Shown here in pieces: positions 16,477 through 24,150 of a DNA stretch of 64,000 nt; the stretch's first letter is position 1; every line of letters begins with the position of its first letter. Source of the DNA: CAMFLJ01 sp965279255 (GTDB lineage Bacteria > Actinomycetota > Acidimicrobiia > Acidimicrobiales > Acidimicrobilacustridaceae). Both the position numbers and the translations under genes were made by a program. The stretch lies in assembly GCA_965279255.1 (NCBI GenBank), contig OZ257146.1, positions 3,720,001-3,784,000 of the forward strand. Direction: 5' to 3'. Under the pieces are notes generated by a model. The model saw nothing but the letters and a program-made list of their open reading frames with translations, ran no database searches and was not told the DNA's origin.

Positions 16477-17148
16477 GTGAACCCCGCTGATGTGCTCGAG
16501 GCCCGGGCGGCACGCCATGCGGCCCTCGGCGACCCTGTCCGTCTGGCCATCGTCGACGACCTCACCGTGTCCGACCGGGCGCCGGTCGAGCTGTGCCACC
16601 GGCTCGGCATCGAGTCGAACCTGCTCGCCCACCACCTCGACGTGCTCGAGCGGGTCGGGCTCGTCGAGCGGTCGCGCTCGAGCGGCGACGGGCGCCGCCG
16701 CTACGTGAGCCTGCGGGTCGAGGCTCTCGAAGGCCTGGCGCCCACCCGACCGGTCGAGCTCGGCGAGGCGCTCTTCGTCTGCACCGCCAACTCGGCCCGC
16801 TCCCAGCTCGCCGCCGCGGTGTGGCGCGAGGCCACCGGCCGCCCGGCCGCCTCGGCCGGCACCCACCCCGCTGCCGCCGTCGATCCCGGCGCCGTCGAGG
16901 CCGCCCGCCGCCACGCCCTCGCCCTCGGCCGCCGTCGGCCTCGCTCGCTCGACCAGGTCGGGGCGCTCCCGCCCCTGGTCGTGACGGTGTGCGACCGGGC
17001 CCACGAGGAGCTGAGCCCCGGGAGCGACTGGCTGCACTGGTCCATCCCCGACCCGGTGCCCGACGGCACCGACGCGGCCTTCGACGCCGTGGTGGGCGAG
17101 CTCCGGCAACGGGTCGCCGGCCTGGTGGCAGGGGCGCGCGCCGCATGA
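16477..17148 (+). CDS. ArsR-type regulator fused to low-MW phosphatase/arsenate reductase
   Basis: 223 residues. About 1-90 form an ArsR-type winged helix (ALGDPVRLAIVDDL, then IESNLLAHHLDVLERVGLVERSR). About 93-220 are a low-molecular-weight phosphatase/ArsC-like domain with the C-x5-R loop in VCTANSARSQLAAAVW and the DP loop in WSIPDPVP. The usual ArsR metal-site ELCVCDL is replaced by APVELCHRLG, leaving one Cys. Fusions of this kind are known in actinobacterial arsenic clusters; whether the phosphatase domain reduces arsenate or only senses it is open. GTG start. The stop overlaps the aquaporin ATG (ATGA), so it heads an aqpS-arsC operon. Confidence 0.8.
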   Translation: MNPADVLEARAARHAALGDPVRLAIVDDLTVSDRAPVELCHRLGIESNLLAHHLDVLERVGLVERSRSSGDGRRRYVSLRVEALEGLAPTRPVELGEALFVCTANSARSQLAAAVWREATGRPAASAGTHPAAAVDPGAVEAARRHALALGRRRPRSLDQVGALPPLVVTVCDRAHEELSPGSDWLHWSIPDPVPDGTDAAFDAVVGELRQRVAGLVAGARAA

Positions 17149-17978
17149 CCACCCACCTTCCGAACGATTCGACGGCCGACCGGCCCGACGACCCCCCGAC
17201 CGATCAGGACCGTCCGATGCCCGACGACCGGCTCCATCCCACCGACCGCCAGCTCGCCGTCGAGGTCGAGACCGGCACCGGTGCCCTGGGCCTCGACCTG
17301 GCCCGGCGCCTGGCCGCCGAGGCGCTCGGCACCGGCCTGCTGATCGTGGCCGTCATCGGGTCCGGGATCATGGCCACCCGGCTCTCCCCGGACGACATCG
17401 GCCTCCAGCTCTTCGAGAACGCCATCGCCACCGCGGGCGCCCTGGTCGGGCTGATCCTGATGTTCGGCGCCGTCTCGGGCGCCCACTTCAACCCGATCGT
17501 CACCCTCACCGACCGGCTGCTCGGCACGACCTCCAACCGCGACACCGGTCTCTACGTCGCGGCCCAGGTGGTCGGGGCGTGCCTCGGGGCGATGCTCGTG
17601 AACCTCATGTTCGAGCTGCCCGCGGTCGAGCTCTCGACCAAGGACCGCTCGTCGCCGGCGCTGTGGCTCTCCGAGGTCGTGGCCACGGTGACGCTTCTGC
17701 TCGTGATCCAGGGCTGCGTGCGCAGCGGCCGTTCGAACGTGGTGCCTTTCGCCGTGGCGGCCTGGATCGCCAGCGCCTACTGGTTCACGTCGTCGACGAG
17801 CTTCGCCAACCCGGCCGTCACCATCGCCCGCACGCTCTCGGACACCTTCGCCGGCATCGCCCCGGGCTCGGCCCCGATGTTCATCCTCATGCAGCTCATC
17901 GGTGCCGTGATCGCCTTCGGGCTCATCCGCTTCTTCTACCCCCACGCCACGGCCGATTCGGAGGCCCTCCATGACTGA
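17145..17978 (+). CDS. MIP-family channel, AqpS-like
   Basis: 277 residues. An acidic 40-residue N-terminal tail precedes six membrane helices with the two half-helix motifs of aquaglyceroporins: HFNPIVTLTD (NPI variant of NPA) and FANPAVTIAR (NPA). Membership in an ars operon, directly between an ArsR fusion and ArsC, matches AqpS-type channels proposed to release the arsenite produced by ArsC down its gradient. Its ATG overlaps the preceding stop and its end overlaps arsC by eight bases. Function is inference from context; the channel fold is directly visible. Confidence 0.85.
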   Translation: MTTHLPNDSTADRPDDPPTDQDRPMPDDRLHPTDRQLAVEVETGTGALGLDLARRLAAEALGTGLLIVAVIGSGIMATRLSPDDIGLQLFENAIATAGALVGLILMFGAVSGAHFNPIVTLTDRLLGTTSNRDTGLYVAAQVVGACLGAMLVNLMFELPAVELSTKDRSSPALWLSEVVATVTLLLVIQGCVRSGRSNVVPFAVAAWIASAYWFTSSTSFANPAVTIARTLSDTFAGIAPGSAPMFILMQLIGAVIAFGLIRFFYPHATADSEALHD

Positions 17979-18408
17979 CACCGCTGCCATCGCGCCTCCC
18001 GAAGTCCTCTTCGTCTGCGTGCACAACGCCGGCCGCAGCCAGATGGCTGCCGCCTTCCTGGCCCGTCACGGCGGCGACCAGGTGGTGGTGCGCTCGGCGG
18101 GCAGCGCTCCTGCCGACGACGTGAACCCGGCCGTGGTCGAGGCCATGGGCGAGGTCGGGATCGACCTTCGGGGCGCGGGCGCCCACCCCAAGAAGCTGGA
18201 GGACGCGGCGGTGCAGGCGTCCGACGTGGTGATCACCATGGGCTGCGGCGACGCCTGCCCCTTCTACCCGGGGAAGCGCTACGAGGACTGGAAGCTCGAC
18301 GACCCCGCCGGCCAGGGCGTGGAGTCCGTGCGCCCGATCCGCGACGAGATCGAGCGCCGGGTGCTGGAGCTGATCGCCTCGCTGGGGCTGGAGCCGGTCA
18401 GAGGCTGA
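17971..18408 (+). CDS. arsC: thioredoxin-coupled arsenate reductase
   Basis: 145 residues of the low-MW-phosphatase-like ArsC class, converting arsenate to arsenite. The P-loop is VCVHNAGRSQMAAAF (C-x5-R). The redox cysteines lie in TMGCGDACPF, and the DP segment is LDDPAGQ. These three cysteines are what thioredoxin-dependent ArsC needs. It starts eight bases inside the end of the channel gene, so the two are translated together. The 3' end overlaps the convergent arsR by 11 bases. Confidence 0.92.
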   Translation: MTDTAAIAPPEVLFVCVHNAGRSQMAAAFLARHGGDQVVVRSAGSAPADDVNPAVVEAMGEVGIDLRGAGAHPKKLEDAAVQASDVVITMGCGDACPFYPGKRYEDWKLDDPAGQGVESVRPIRDEIERRVLELIASLGLEPVRG

Positions 18409-18730
18409 GCGCGGCCCGGACCTGCTCGAGGCGGTCGGGGTCGAGGCGGTACCAGGCCCACTTGCCCCGCTTCTCGCGGGTGACGAGGCCGGCGTCGACC
18501 AGCACCGACATGTGGTGCGAGACGGTGGGCTGGGACTTGCCGATGGGCTCGACCAGGTCGCAGGCGCAGACCTCGCCCTCGCTGGCGGCGGCCACCATCG
18601 AGAGCAGGCGCAGCCGGGCCGGATCGGCGAGGACCTTGAACACGCCGGCCAGCAGCTCGGCGTCGGCCTCGTCGAGAGCGCCGTCGCCCAGCGGGGTGCA
18701 GCAGGCGAGGGTCGTGGGGTCTGGCGTCAT
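18398..18730 (-). CDS. arsR: ArsR arsenite-responsive repressor
   Basis: 110 residues. ArsR winged helix: VFKVLADPARLRLLSMV, recognition helix SQPTVSHHMSVLVDAGLV, wing REKRGKWAWYRL. Candidate arsenite ligands are C55 and C57 (CACDL) and the unusual N-terminal pair C10-C11. The combination of a vicinal N-terminal pair with a Cys near 55 resembles the Cys15/16/55 site described for Corynebacterium glutamicum ArsR. ATG 18730 follows GGGAGG; the frame is open further upstream without a signal. It is divergent from the ArsI-like gene and probably represses both directions from 18731-18833. Confidence 0.9.
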   Translation of the reverse strand: MTPDPTTLACCTPLGDGALDEADAELLAGVFKVLADPARLRLLSMVAAASEGEVCACDLVEPIGKSQPTVSHHMSVLVDAGLVTREKRGKWAWYRLDPDRLEQVRAALSL

Positions 18731-18763
18731 CGGTGGCCTCCCGGCGGGTGCCGGACGAATAGA

Positions 18764-18813
18764 TTGACATTCATCGATATGTAGGTAGGATGCACACATC
18801 GACGAACATCGAT
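18764..18813 (+). promoter_or_regulatory. divergent ars promoter with ArsR half-sites
   Basis: TTGACA (18764-18769) and TAGGAT (18786-18791) with a 16-base spacer form a good promoter for the ArsI-like/Acr3 operon. ACATTCATCGAT (18767-18778) and ACGAACATCGAT (18802-18813) are near-identical direct elements lying over the -35 and around the start site, the expected place for ArsR. Confidence 0.6.
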
Positions 18814-18833
18814 CAGTCTAGGCCCCGGAGGTC

Positions 18834-19334
18834 ATGTCCGTGTCCCGTGTGCAGCTCGCCCTCAACGTCAGCGACCTCGAGTCGGCCGTCGCCTTCTACT
18901 CGAAGCTGTTCGGCACCGAGCCGGCCAAGCGCAAGCCGGGCTACGCCAACTTCGCCATCGCCGACCCGCCCCTCAAGCTGGTCCTCTTCGAAGGCGGCGA
19001 GGGCGGCACCCTGAACCACCTCGGCGTCGAGACCGAGGATGCCTCTGAGGTCGAGGCCGCGGAGGCCCGGCTCTCGGCCGACGGGCTCGAGACGACCGGC
19101 ATCGACGACACCATCTGCTGCTACGCCACCAAGGTCGAGACGTGGGTGGTCGACCCCGACGGCGCCCGGTGGGAGTGGTACGTGAAGACCGGCGACTCCG
19201 ACCAGCTCACCAACGAGATCGTGAGCGGCGGCGACACCGAGGCCATGTGCTGCGCTCCGGCCGCCTCCGAGCCCGTCACCCTGGGCCGGGTGGCCGAGAC
19301 CGCGCCCGCCGCGTCCGGCGGCGGCTGCTGCTGA
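18834..19334 (+). CDS. ArsI/CadI-family metalloenzyme (VOC fold)
   Basis: 166 residues. The first 120 are a VOC fold with the ArsI substrate-binding vicinal pair C95-C96 (TICCYATK), H62 (NHLGV) and E114 (WEWYV) as iron ligands. The first metal position holds Gln (RVQLALNV), as in CadI, where true ArsI has His. ArsI enzymes are Fe(II) dioxygenases that break C-As bonds of methylarsenite; CadI is linked to cadmium. A C-terminal tail carries two more CC pairs (MCCAPA and the final GGCC), possibly a metal-binding appendage. GGAG precedes the ATG. Followed by the Acr3 pump. Confidence 0.82.
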   Translation: MSVSRVQLALNVSDLESAVAFYSKLFGTEPAKRKPGYANFAIADPPLKLVLFEGGEGGTLNHLGVETEDASEVEAAEARLSADGLETTGIDDTICCYATKVETWVVDPDGARWEWYVKTGDSDQLTNEIVSGGDTEAMCCAPAASEPVTLGRVAETAPAASGGGCC

Positions 19335-19395
19335 GCGTCATCTCCGTCGGTGGCGACCCGGCCGGTCGCCACCGACCCAACCGGTAGGAGGGTCG

Positions 19396-20475
19396 ATGAC
19401 CGACACGGAGACCACTGCGGTCGCCGCCCGTCTGTCCACCCTCGACCGGTTCCTGCCGGTGTGGATCGGCACGGCCATGGTGGCCGGGCTGCTCCTCGGG
19501 CGGTTCGTGCCCGACCTGGACGACCACCTCGACGCGGTGAAGGTCGACACCGTCTCGCTGCCGATCGCGGTGGGGCTGCTGGCGATGATGTACCCGGTGC
19601 TGGCCAAGGTGCGGTACCGGCGCATCGGAGTGGAGGCCACCCGTGACCGTGCCGTCGGCGTGACCCTGGGCTTCAACTGGGTGGTCGGGCCGCTGCTGAT
19701 GTTCGCCCTGGCGTGGCTCTTCCTCCCCGATCTGCCCGAGCTGCGCACCGGCTTGATCATCGTGGGCATCGCGCCCTGCATCGCCATGGTCCTGATCTGG
19801 AACGACCTGGCCTTCGGCAATCGCGAGCTGGCGGCGGTGCTGGTGGCGATCAACTCCCTGGTGCAGATCGTGGCGTTCTCGGCCTACGGCTGGTTCCTGC
19901 TGACGGTGCTGCCGGGGTGGCTCGGCCTCGACGGGCGCTCGCTCGACGTGTCGACGTGGTCGATCGCCCGCTCGGTGCTGGTGTTCCTCGGCGTGCCCCT
20001 GCTCGCAGGCTTCCTCACCCGCACCATCCTCGAGGGCCGTCGCGGCACCGAGTGGTACGAGGGCACGTTCCTGCCCCGCATCGGTCCGGTGGCGCTGTAC
20101 GGGCTGCTGTTCACGATCGTCGTGCTGTTCGCCCTGCAGGGGGAGAAGATCACCTCGAGCCCCTTCGACGTGGCCCGGGTGGCGCTTCCGCTGCTCGTCT
20201 ACTTCGCCGTCATGTGGACGGGTGCCTTCCTTGCCGGCCATCGCCTGGGCTACCCCTATGACCGCACCGCCCCGATGGCGTTCACCGCCGCTGGCAACAA
20301 CTTCGAGCTGGCGATCGCCGTCTCGATCGGCGTCTTCGGGGTGACCTCGGGCGAAGCCCTCGCCGGGACGATCGGGCCCCTCGTCGAGGTCCCCGCCCTG
20401 CTCGGGCTGGTCTACGTGGCGCTGTGGGCCCGGCGCCGCTGGTACCCGGCCGACAGCGCTCAGGCCGAGCGCTAG
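19396..20475 (+). CDS. acr3: Acr3-family arsenite efflux permease
   Basis: 359 residues with about ten membrane helices. Helix 4 contains GIAPCIAMVLIWNDL with the essential Acr3 cysteine, and helix 9 contains AAGNNFELAIAVSIG with the conserved Glu. Acr3 exports As(OH)3/arsenite by proton antiport. It is 61 bases downstream of the ArsI-like gene with no terminator between, so the two form an operon under the divergent ars promoter. AGGAGG precedes the ATG. The 3' end overlaps the convergent small membrane gene by four bases. Confidence 0.93.
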   Translation: MTDTETTAVAARLSTLDRFLPVWIGTAMVAGLLLGRFVPDLDDHLDAVKVDTVSLPIAVGLLAMMYPVLAKVRYRRIGVEATRDRAVGVTLGFNWVVGPLLMFALAWLFLPDLPELRTGLIIVGIAPCIAMVLIWNDLAFGNRELAAVLVAINSLVQIVAFSAYGWFLLTVLPGWLGLDGRSLDVSTWSIARSVLVFLGVPLLAGFLTRTILEGRRGTEWYEGTFLPRIGPVALYGLLFTIVVLFALQGEKITSSPFDVARVALPLLVYFAVMWTGAFLAGHRLGYPYDRTAPMAFTAAGNNFELAIAVSIGVFGVTSGEALAGTIGPLVEVPALLGLVYVALWARRRWYPADSAQAER

Positions 20476-20759
20476 GCCTGGTCGCGCCGGCGTCGGTCGC
20501 GGTTGCGACGGGCCGAGCCGATCACGCCGAGGTCGGCGAGGATCGCGATCACGACCGCGACCCAGCCGATGCCGGTCACCCCGCGCACGGGGGCGTAGGC
20601 GTAGGTCCACACCAACGTGGTCCACGGCAGGAGGAAGAAGCCGAGCATCGGCCACAGCCAGGTGTTGAAGGCCACCGAGAGGCGGTCGTTGAACAGCCAG
20701 GTGAGGAACAGCGCCAGCCGCGGCGAGATCATGGCGAACAGCACGAGGAGGCAGCCCAT
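20472..20759 (-). CDS. small membrane protein
   Basis: 95 residues with three hydrophobic segments: 1-21, 33-55 (LWPMLGFFLLPWTTLVWTYAY) and 61-82, followed by a basic tail (SARRNRDRRRRDQ). It resembles conserved actinobacterial small membrane proteins of unknown function, in which an RLALFLTWLFND segment recurs. Nothing ties it to arsenic other than tail-to-tail contact with acr3. Confidence 0.65.
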   Translation of the reverse strand: MGCLLVLFAMISPRLALFLTWLFNDRLSVAFNTWLWPMLGFFLLPWTTLVWTYAYAPVRGVTGIGWVAVVIAILADLGVIGSARRNRDRRRRDQA

Positions 20760-20820
20760 GTCGGGAAGTCTCGCCGACGCCGGGCCCTCGTCGCCCCGGT
20801 TTCTCGGCCCGGCGCCAGCG

Positions 20821-22029
20821 TCAGTCGTCGAGGGCGGCCCAGGCGGCGGTGCGGAAGTCGACGCCGATGGCCGGCAGGTCCGGTGACGCCCACGCCGACT
20901 GGGTGAGCAGCACGGTGACCAGCTGCTCGACCGGGTCGTTCATCCAACAGGTGCCGAGGCCGCCGTCCCACCCGTAGGCCCCGATCGAACCGGCGATGTC
21001 GGTGCGCGCGGTCACGACCGACACGCCGAAGCCCCAGCCCCGACCCCGGAACGTGCCGTCGACCAGGCCGTCCTGCTTCTGGGCCGGGCCGAGCTGGTCG
21101 GTGGTCATCGCCGCGACCGAGGCGCGGGAGAGCACCCGTCGGCCGTTCGCGCCACGGCCGCCGGCCAGCAGCATCCGGCCGAAGGCGACCATGTCGGCGG
21201 CGGTGGACACCAGGCCGGCGGCGCCCGACGCGAAGGTGGGCGGGCGGCTCCACGCGCCGTCGGGTGGGTCGTACTCGTCGAGCGCGCCTGAGGCGGGGTC
21301 GGTGGCGTAGGCGGGCACCAGCCGGTGGACCCGGTCGGGCCCGGCGAAGAACCCGGTGTCGTGCATCCCGAGGGGGTCGAGCACCCGCTCCCGCAGGACG
21401 TCCTCGAACGGGAGGCCGGTGGCCCGGGCCAGCAGCACCCCGAGCACGTCGGAGCCGGTGCCGTAGAGCCACCGCTCGCCGGGCTGGTGGAGCAGGGGGA
21501 GGGTGCCCAACCGCCGGATCCACTCGTCGGGTGGGGGCGGGCCCTGCGGCGACGGTGGCCCCTGGCCGAGCTCGAGCTCGACCAGCGCGTCGGCCAGCGG
21601 GATCTCGCCGGGCGGCGCCATCACGATGCCGAGCCCCATGGTGAAGGTGAGCAGGTCCCGCACCAGGATCGGCCGGTGGGCGGGCACGACCCAGCCGAGC
21701 GGCGCGTCCTGGTGCTCGAGCACCGTGCGGTCGGCGAGCTCGGGCAGCAGCCGGTCGACGGGCTCGTCGAGCCGGACCAGGCCGTCCTCGATGCAGCTGA
21801 GGGTGGCCACGGCGGTGACCGGCTTGGTCATCGACGAGATCCGGAAGAGGGCGTCGGGGCACATGGGGTCGACCCCACCGACCGCGGTGTGACCGACCGC
21901 GGCGAGGTGGACCTGGTCGCCTCGGGCGACGGCCCAGACCGCTCCGGTGGCCTCGCCGGCCTCGACGTGGCGGGCCACGGCGTGGTCGATGCGGGTGAGG
22001 GCGCGGTCGTCGTACGGGGTCGGTCCCAT
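20821..22029 (-). CDS. class C beta-lactamase-fold serine hydrolase
   Basis: 402 residues. The nucleophile motif S-M-T-K is in FRISSMTKPVTAVATL, the tyrosine motif in WLYGTGSDVLG (Y-x-T), and a late HTG-equivalent region in FGVSVVTARTD to GAYGWDGGLG. No signal peptide is evident, so it is probably a cytoplasmic esterase/amidase (EstB-like) rather than a lactamase. Substrate unknown. The gene is divergent from the sigma-factor gene; the 140 bases between hold the latter's TACCCT promoter box. Confidence 0.82.
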   Translation of the reverse strand: MGPTPYDDRALTRIDHAVARHVEAGEATGAVWAVARGDQVHLAAVGHTAVGGVDPMCPDALFRISSMTKPVTAVATLSCIEDGLVRLDEPVDRLLPELADRTVLEHQDAPLGWVVPAHRPILVRDLLTFTMGLGIVMAPPGEIPLADALVELELGQGPPSPQGPPPPDEWIRRLGTLPLLHQPGERWLYGTGSDVLGVLLARATGLPFEDVLRERVLDPLGMHDTGFFAGPDRVHRLVPAYATDPASGALDEYDPPDGAWSRPPTFASGAAGLVSTAADMVAFGRMLLAGGRGANGRRVLSRASVAAMTTDQLGPAQKQDGLVDGTFRGRGWGFGVSVVTARTDIAGSIGAYGWDGGLGTCWMNDPVEQLVTVLLTQSAWASPDLPAIGVDFRTAAWAALDD

Positions 22030-22172
22030 GGCGGGTAGGACCCGGCGGAGGCTCGGGACTCATCGGCACCGCGCCGGGGCGCCGTCGCCCGGGTCGCTGT
22101 CACAGGGTCCCGTTACCCTCGTGGTGTGGCTCCGTCCGGGGAGCCGCCGACGGCACACGGGGGTCGACAGCG

Positions 22173-23222
22173 ATGAGCGATGCGAGGGGAACCACGACGG
22201 TGGCGCCGACGATGGCGGCGACGCCGGTCGTCGAGAACCCATCGGTCGGGGCCGACGCCGACGGCATGGCCCGGCTCGAGCCCTACCGCACCGAGCTCAC
22301 CGCCTACTGCTACCGGATGCTCGGCTCGCCGTTCGAGGCCGACGACGCCGTGCAGGAGGCGCTCACCCGTGCGTGGAAGGGCCTCGACCGCTTCGAGGGC
22401 CGCTCCAGCCTGCGCTCCTGGCTCTACCGCATCGCCACCAACGTCTGCTTCGACCACCTCGACGGCCGCAATCGCCGGGCCCTCCCGATCGACATGGGCC
22501 CGGCCAACCGCTTCGACCAGGGCATCGGCACCCCGCTGCCCGAGTCGGCGTGGGTGCTGCCGGTGCCCGACGCCCGGGTGGTGCCCGCGGCAGCCGACCC
22601 CGCCGAGCAGGCCGCGGTGCGTGAGTCCGTGCGCCTGGCGTTCGTCGCCGCCCTCCAGCACCTGCCGCCGCGGCAGCGGGCGGTGCTGGTGCTGCGAGAG
22701 GTCCTGCGCTTCGAGGCCACCGAGGTCGCCGAGCTGCTCGACACCACCGTGGCCTCGGTCAACAGCGCGCTGCAGCGGGCCCGGGCCACCTTGGGGCGCG
22801 ACGACGTCGTGCCCACGACCGACCTCTCGTCGCTCGACGCCGAGCACCGGGCCCTGCTCGACCGCTACGAGGACGCCTTCCTCCGGTACGACGTCGAGGC
22901 CCTGGTGGCGCTGCTCCACGAGGACGCCACCCTCACCATGCCGCCCTTTCCGTTCTGGCTGCAGGGGGCACAGGAGGCCGGCCGGTTCTGGCGCTCGCCC
23001 GAGCCGTCGAAGTGCCGCGACTCGCGCCTGACCCCGGTCGAGGTCAACGGCCTGCCGGGCTACGCCCAGTACAAGCCCTCGGCCGACGGCACCCGCCACG
23101 AGGCCTGGTGCCTGCAGGTCGTGCAGGTCGGGGGCGGCGCGGTCGAGCGCATCGACTACTTCCTCGACACGCCGACCGTGTTCCCCCTGTTCGGACTGCC
23201 CCTCGTCTGGCCCGGCGACTGA
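22173..23222 (+). CDS. ECF sigma factor with SnoaL-like C-terminal domain (SigG/SigJ type)
   Basis: 349 residues. Sigma-2 spans about 30-100 (YCYRMLGSPFEADDAVQEALTRAW, then SSLRSWLYRIATNVCFDHL) and sigma-4 about 150-212 (HLPPRQRAVLVLREVLRFEATEVAELL, then TVASVNSALQRAR). About 220-345 are an NTF2/SnoaL-like domain, as in SigG/SigJ-type ECF factors, where it replaces a separate anti-sigma and gates activity. A TACCCT box at 22114-22119 implies a transcript starting near 22126 with a roughly 47-base leader. A PPOX gene follows after one base and is probably co-transcribed. Signal and regulon unknown. Confidence 0.9.
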   Translation: MSDARGTTTVAPTMAATPVVENPSVGADADGMARLEPYRTELTAYCYRMLGSPFEADDAVQEALTRAWKGLDRFEGRSSLRSWLYRIATNVCFDHLDGRNRRALPIDMGPANRFDQGIGTPLPESAWVLPVPDARVVPAAADPAEQAAVRESVRLAFVAALQHLPPRQRAVLVLREVLRFEATEVAELLDTTVASVNSALQRARATLGRDDVVPTTDLSSLDAEHRALLDRYEDAFLRYDVEALVALLHEDATLTMPPFPFWLQGAQEAGRFWRSPEPSKCRDSRLTPVEVNGLPGYAQYKPSADGTRHEAWCLQVVQVGGGAVERIDYFLDTPTVFPLFGLPLVWPGD

Positions 23223-23223
23223 G

Positions 23224-23658
23224 GTGGCCTACAACGACGCCCCCGAGGGCTGGTGGCAGGAGTTCGTCGCCGCCCTGCCCGCCCGCACGGCCAAGCTCGC
23301 CGTGGTCCGCGCCGACGGCAGCCCCCACGTGGCCCCGGTCTGGGTCGACATCGACGGCGACGAGATCGTGTTCATGACCTCGGCCGACACCATCAAGGGC
23401 AAGGCCATCCTGCGCGACGGCAGGGTGGCCCTGTGCTTCGACGACGAGCGGCCGCCGTTCAGCTTCGTCACCGTCGCCGGCACCACCACCACGTCCACCG
23501 ACCCCGACGAGCTGCTCGAGTGGGGCACCCGCATCGGCGGCCGCTACATGGGCGCCGATCAGGCCGAGGCCTTCGGTCGCCGCAACGCCGTCCCACCGGA
23601 GATGGTGGTGCGGGTCACCCCCACCAAGGTCACCGCCAAGGTGGACGTCGCCGACTGA
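23224..23658 (+). CDS. PPOX-class F420-dependent oxidoreductase
   Basis: 144 residues, split-barrel fold: TAKLAVVRADGSPHVAPVWVDIDGDEIVFMT, then DTIKGKAILRDGRVALCFDDERPPFSFVTV, close to actinobacterial TIGR03618/3666-type F420-binding proteins. The GTG lies one base past the sigma-factor stop, so the two are an operon. A plausible role is reduction of an electrophilic or quinone-like compound in whatever stress response the sigma factor runs. The stop codon lies in the first copy of a 23-bp tandem repeat. Confidence 0.82.
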   Translation: MAYNDAPEGWWQEFVAALPARTAKLAVVRADGSPHVAPVWVDIDGDEIVFMTSADTIKGKAILRDGRVALCFDDERPPFSFVTVAGTTTTSTDPDELLEWGTRIGGRYMGADQAEAFGRRNAVPPEMVVRVTPTKVTAKVDVAD

Positions 23659-23732
23659 GGCGCAGTGGTGGTGCCGACTGAGCCGCAGTGGTGGTGCCGA
23701 CTGAGGCGCAGTGGTGGCGCCGACTGAGGCGC
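23651..23732. repeat. 23-bp tandem repeat, three and a half copies
   Basis: CCGACTGA recurs at 23651, 23674, 23697 and 23720, each followed by a GGCGCAGTGGTGG-like stretch with one or two changes. The TGA at 23656-23658 in copy 1 is the real stop of the PPOX gene; the copies downstream repeat the end of the coding sequence. Confidence 0.85.
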
Positions 23733-23822
23733 CTGCGAGAGGCGCACGACGCGATCACGAGTACCGTGGTCGATTGCGACGAGCCACGTTGGCCCGGTCG
23801 CGTACAAGAGAAGAGAAAATCA

Positions 23823-24023
23823 GTGACTACCGGAACCGTGAAGTTCTTCAACACCGAGAAGGGCTTCGGCTTCATCTCCCGTGACTCGGGCGACGACGTC
23901 TTCGTGCATTACTCCAACATCGCCGGCAGCGGCTACAAGAACCTCGAAGAGGGCCAGAAGGTCGAGTTCGACGTGGCCCCGGGCCGCAAGGGCGATCAGG
24001 CCGAGAACGTTCGGGTCATCTGA
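23823..24023 (+). CDS. cspA: CspA-family cold-shock protein
   Basis: 66 residues, a single OB-fold cold-shock domain with RNP1 (KGFGFI) and RNP2 (VFVHY) and the N-terminal GTVKFFNTEKGFGF. It binds single-stranded RNA/DNA and melts mRNA structure. The start is the GTG at 23823, after a purine-rich AAGAGAAGAGAA ribosome site; the frame is open back to 23688 but only through repeat sequence. A clear intrinsic terminator follows at 24043. The A-rich leader (23806-23821) is the lowest-GC stretch nearby, which fits strong translation initiation. Confidence 0.95.
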   Translation: MTTGTVKFFNTEKGFGFISRDSGDDVFVHYSNIAGSGYKNLEEGQKVEFDVAPGRKGDQAENVRVI

Positions 24024-24042
24024 TCCACACGCTCTGAGCGAG

Positions 24043-24081
24043 GGCCCCGTCCGGTTCGCCGGACGGGGCCTTCGTCGTTTT
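24043..24081 (+). terminator. rho-independent terminator of the cold-shock gene
   Basis: Perfect 12-bp stem GGCCCCGTCCGG / CCGGACGGGGCC closed by a UUCG tetraloop, then TTCGTCGTTTT. One of few classic terminators in the window. Confidence 0.9.
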
Positions 24082-24150
24082 CGCCGCCAGCATGAGGTGG
24101 GGCAGGGATAGCGGGACGCGGATCCCGGTTGCGTCGGTAGCCTCCGCCGA

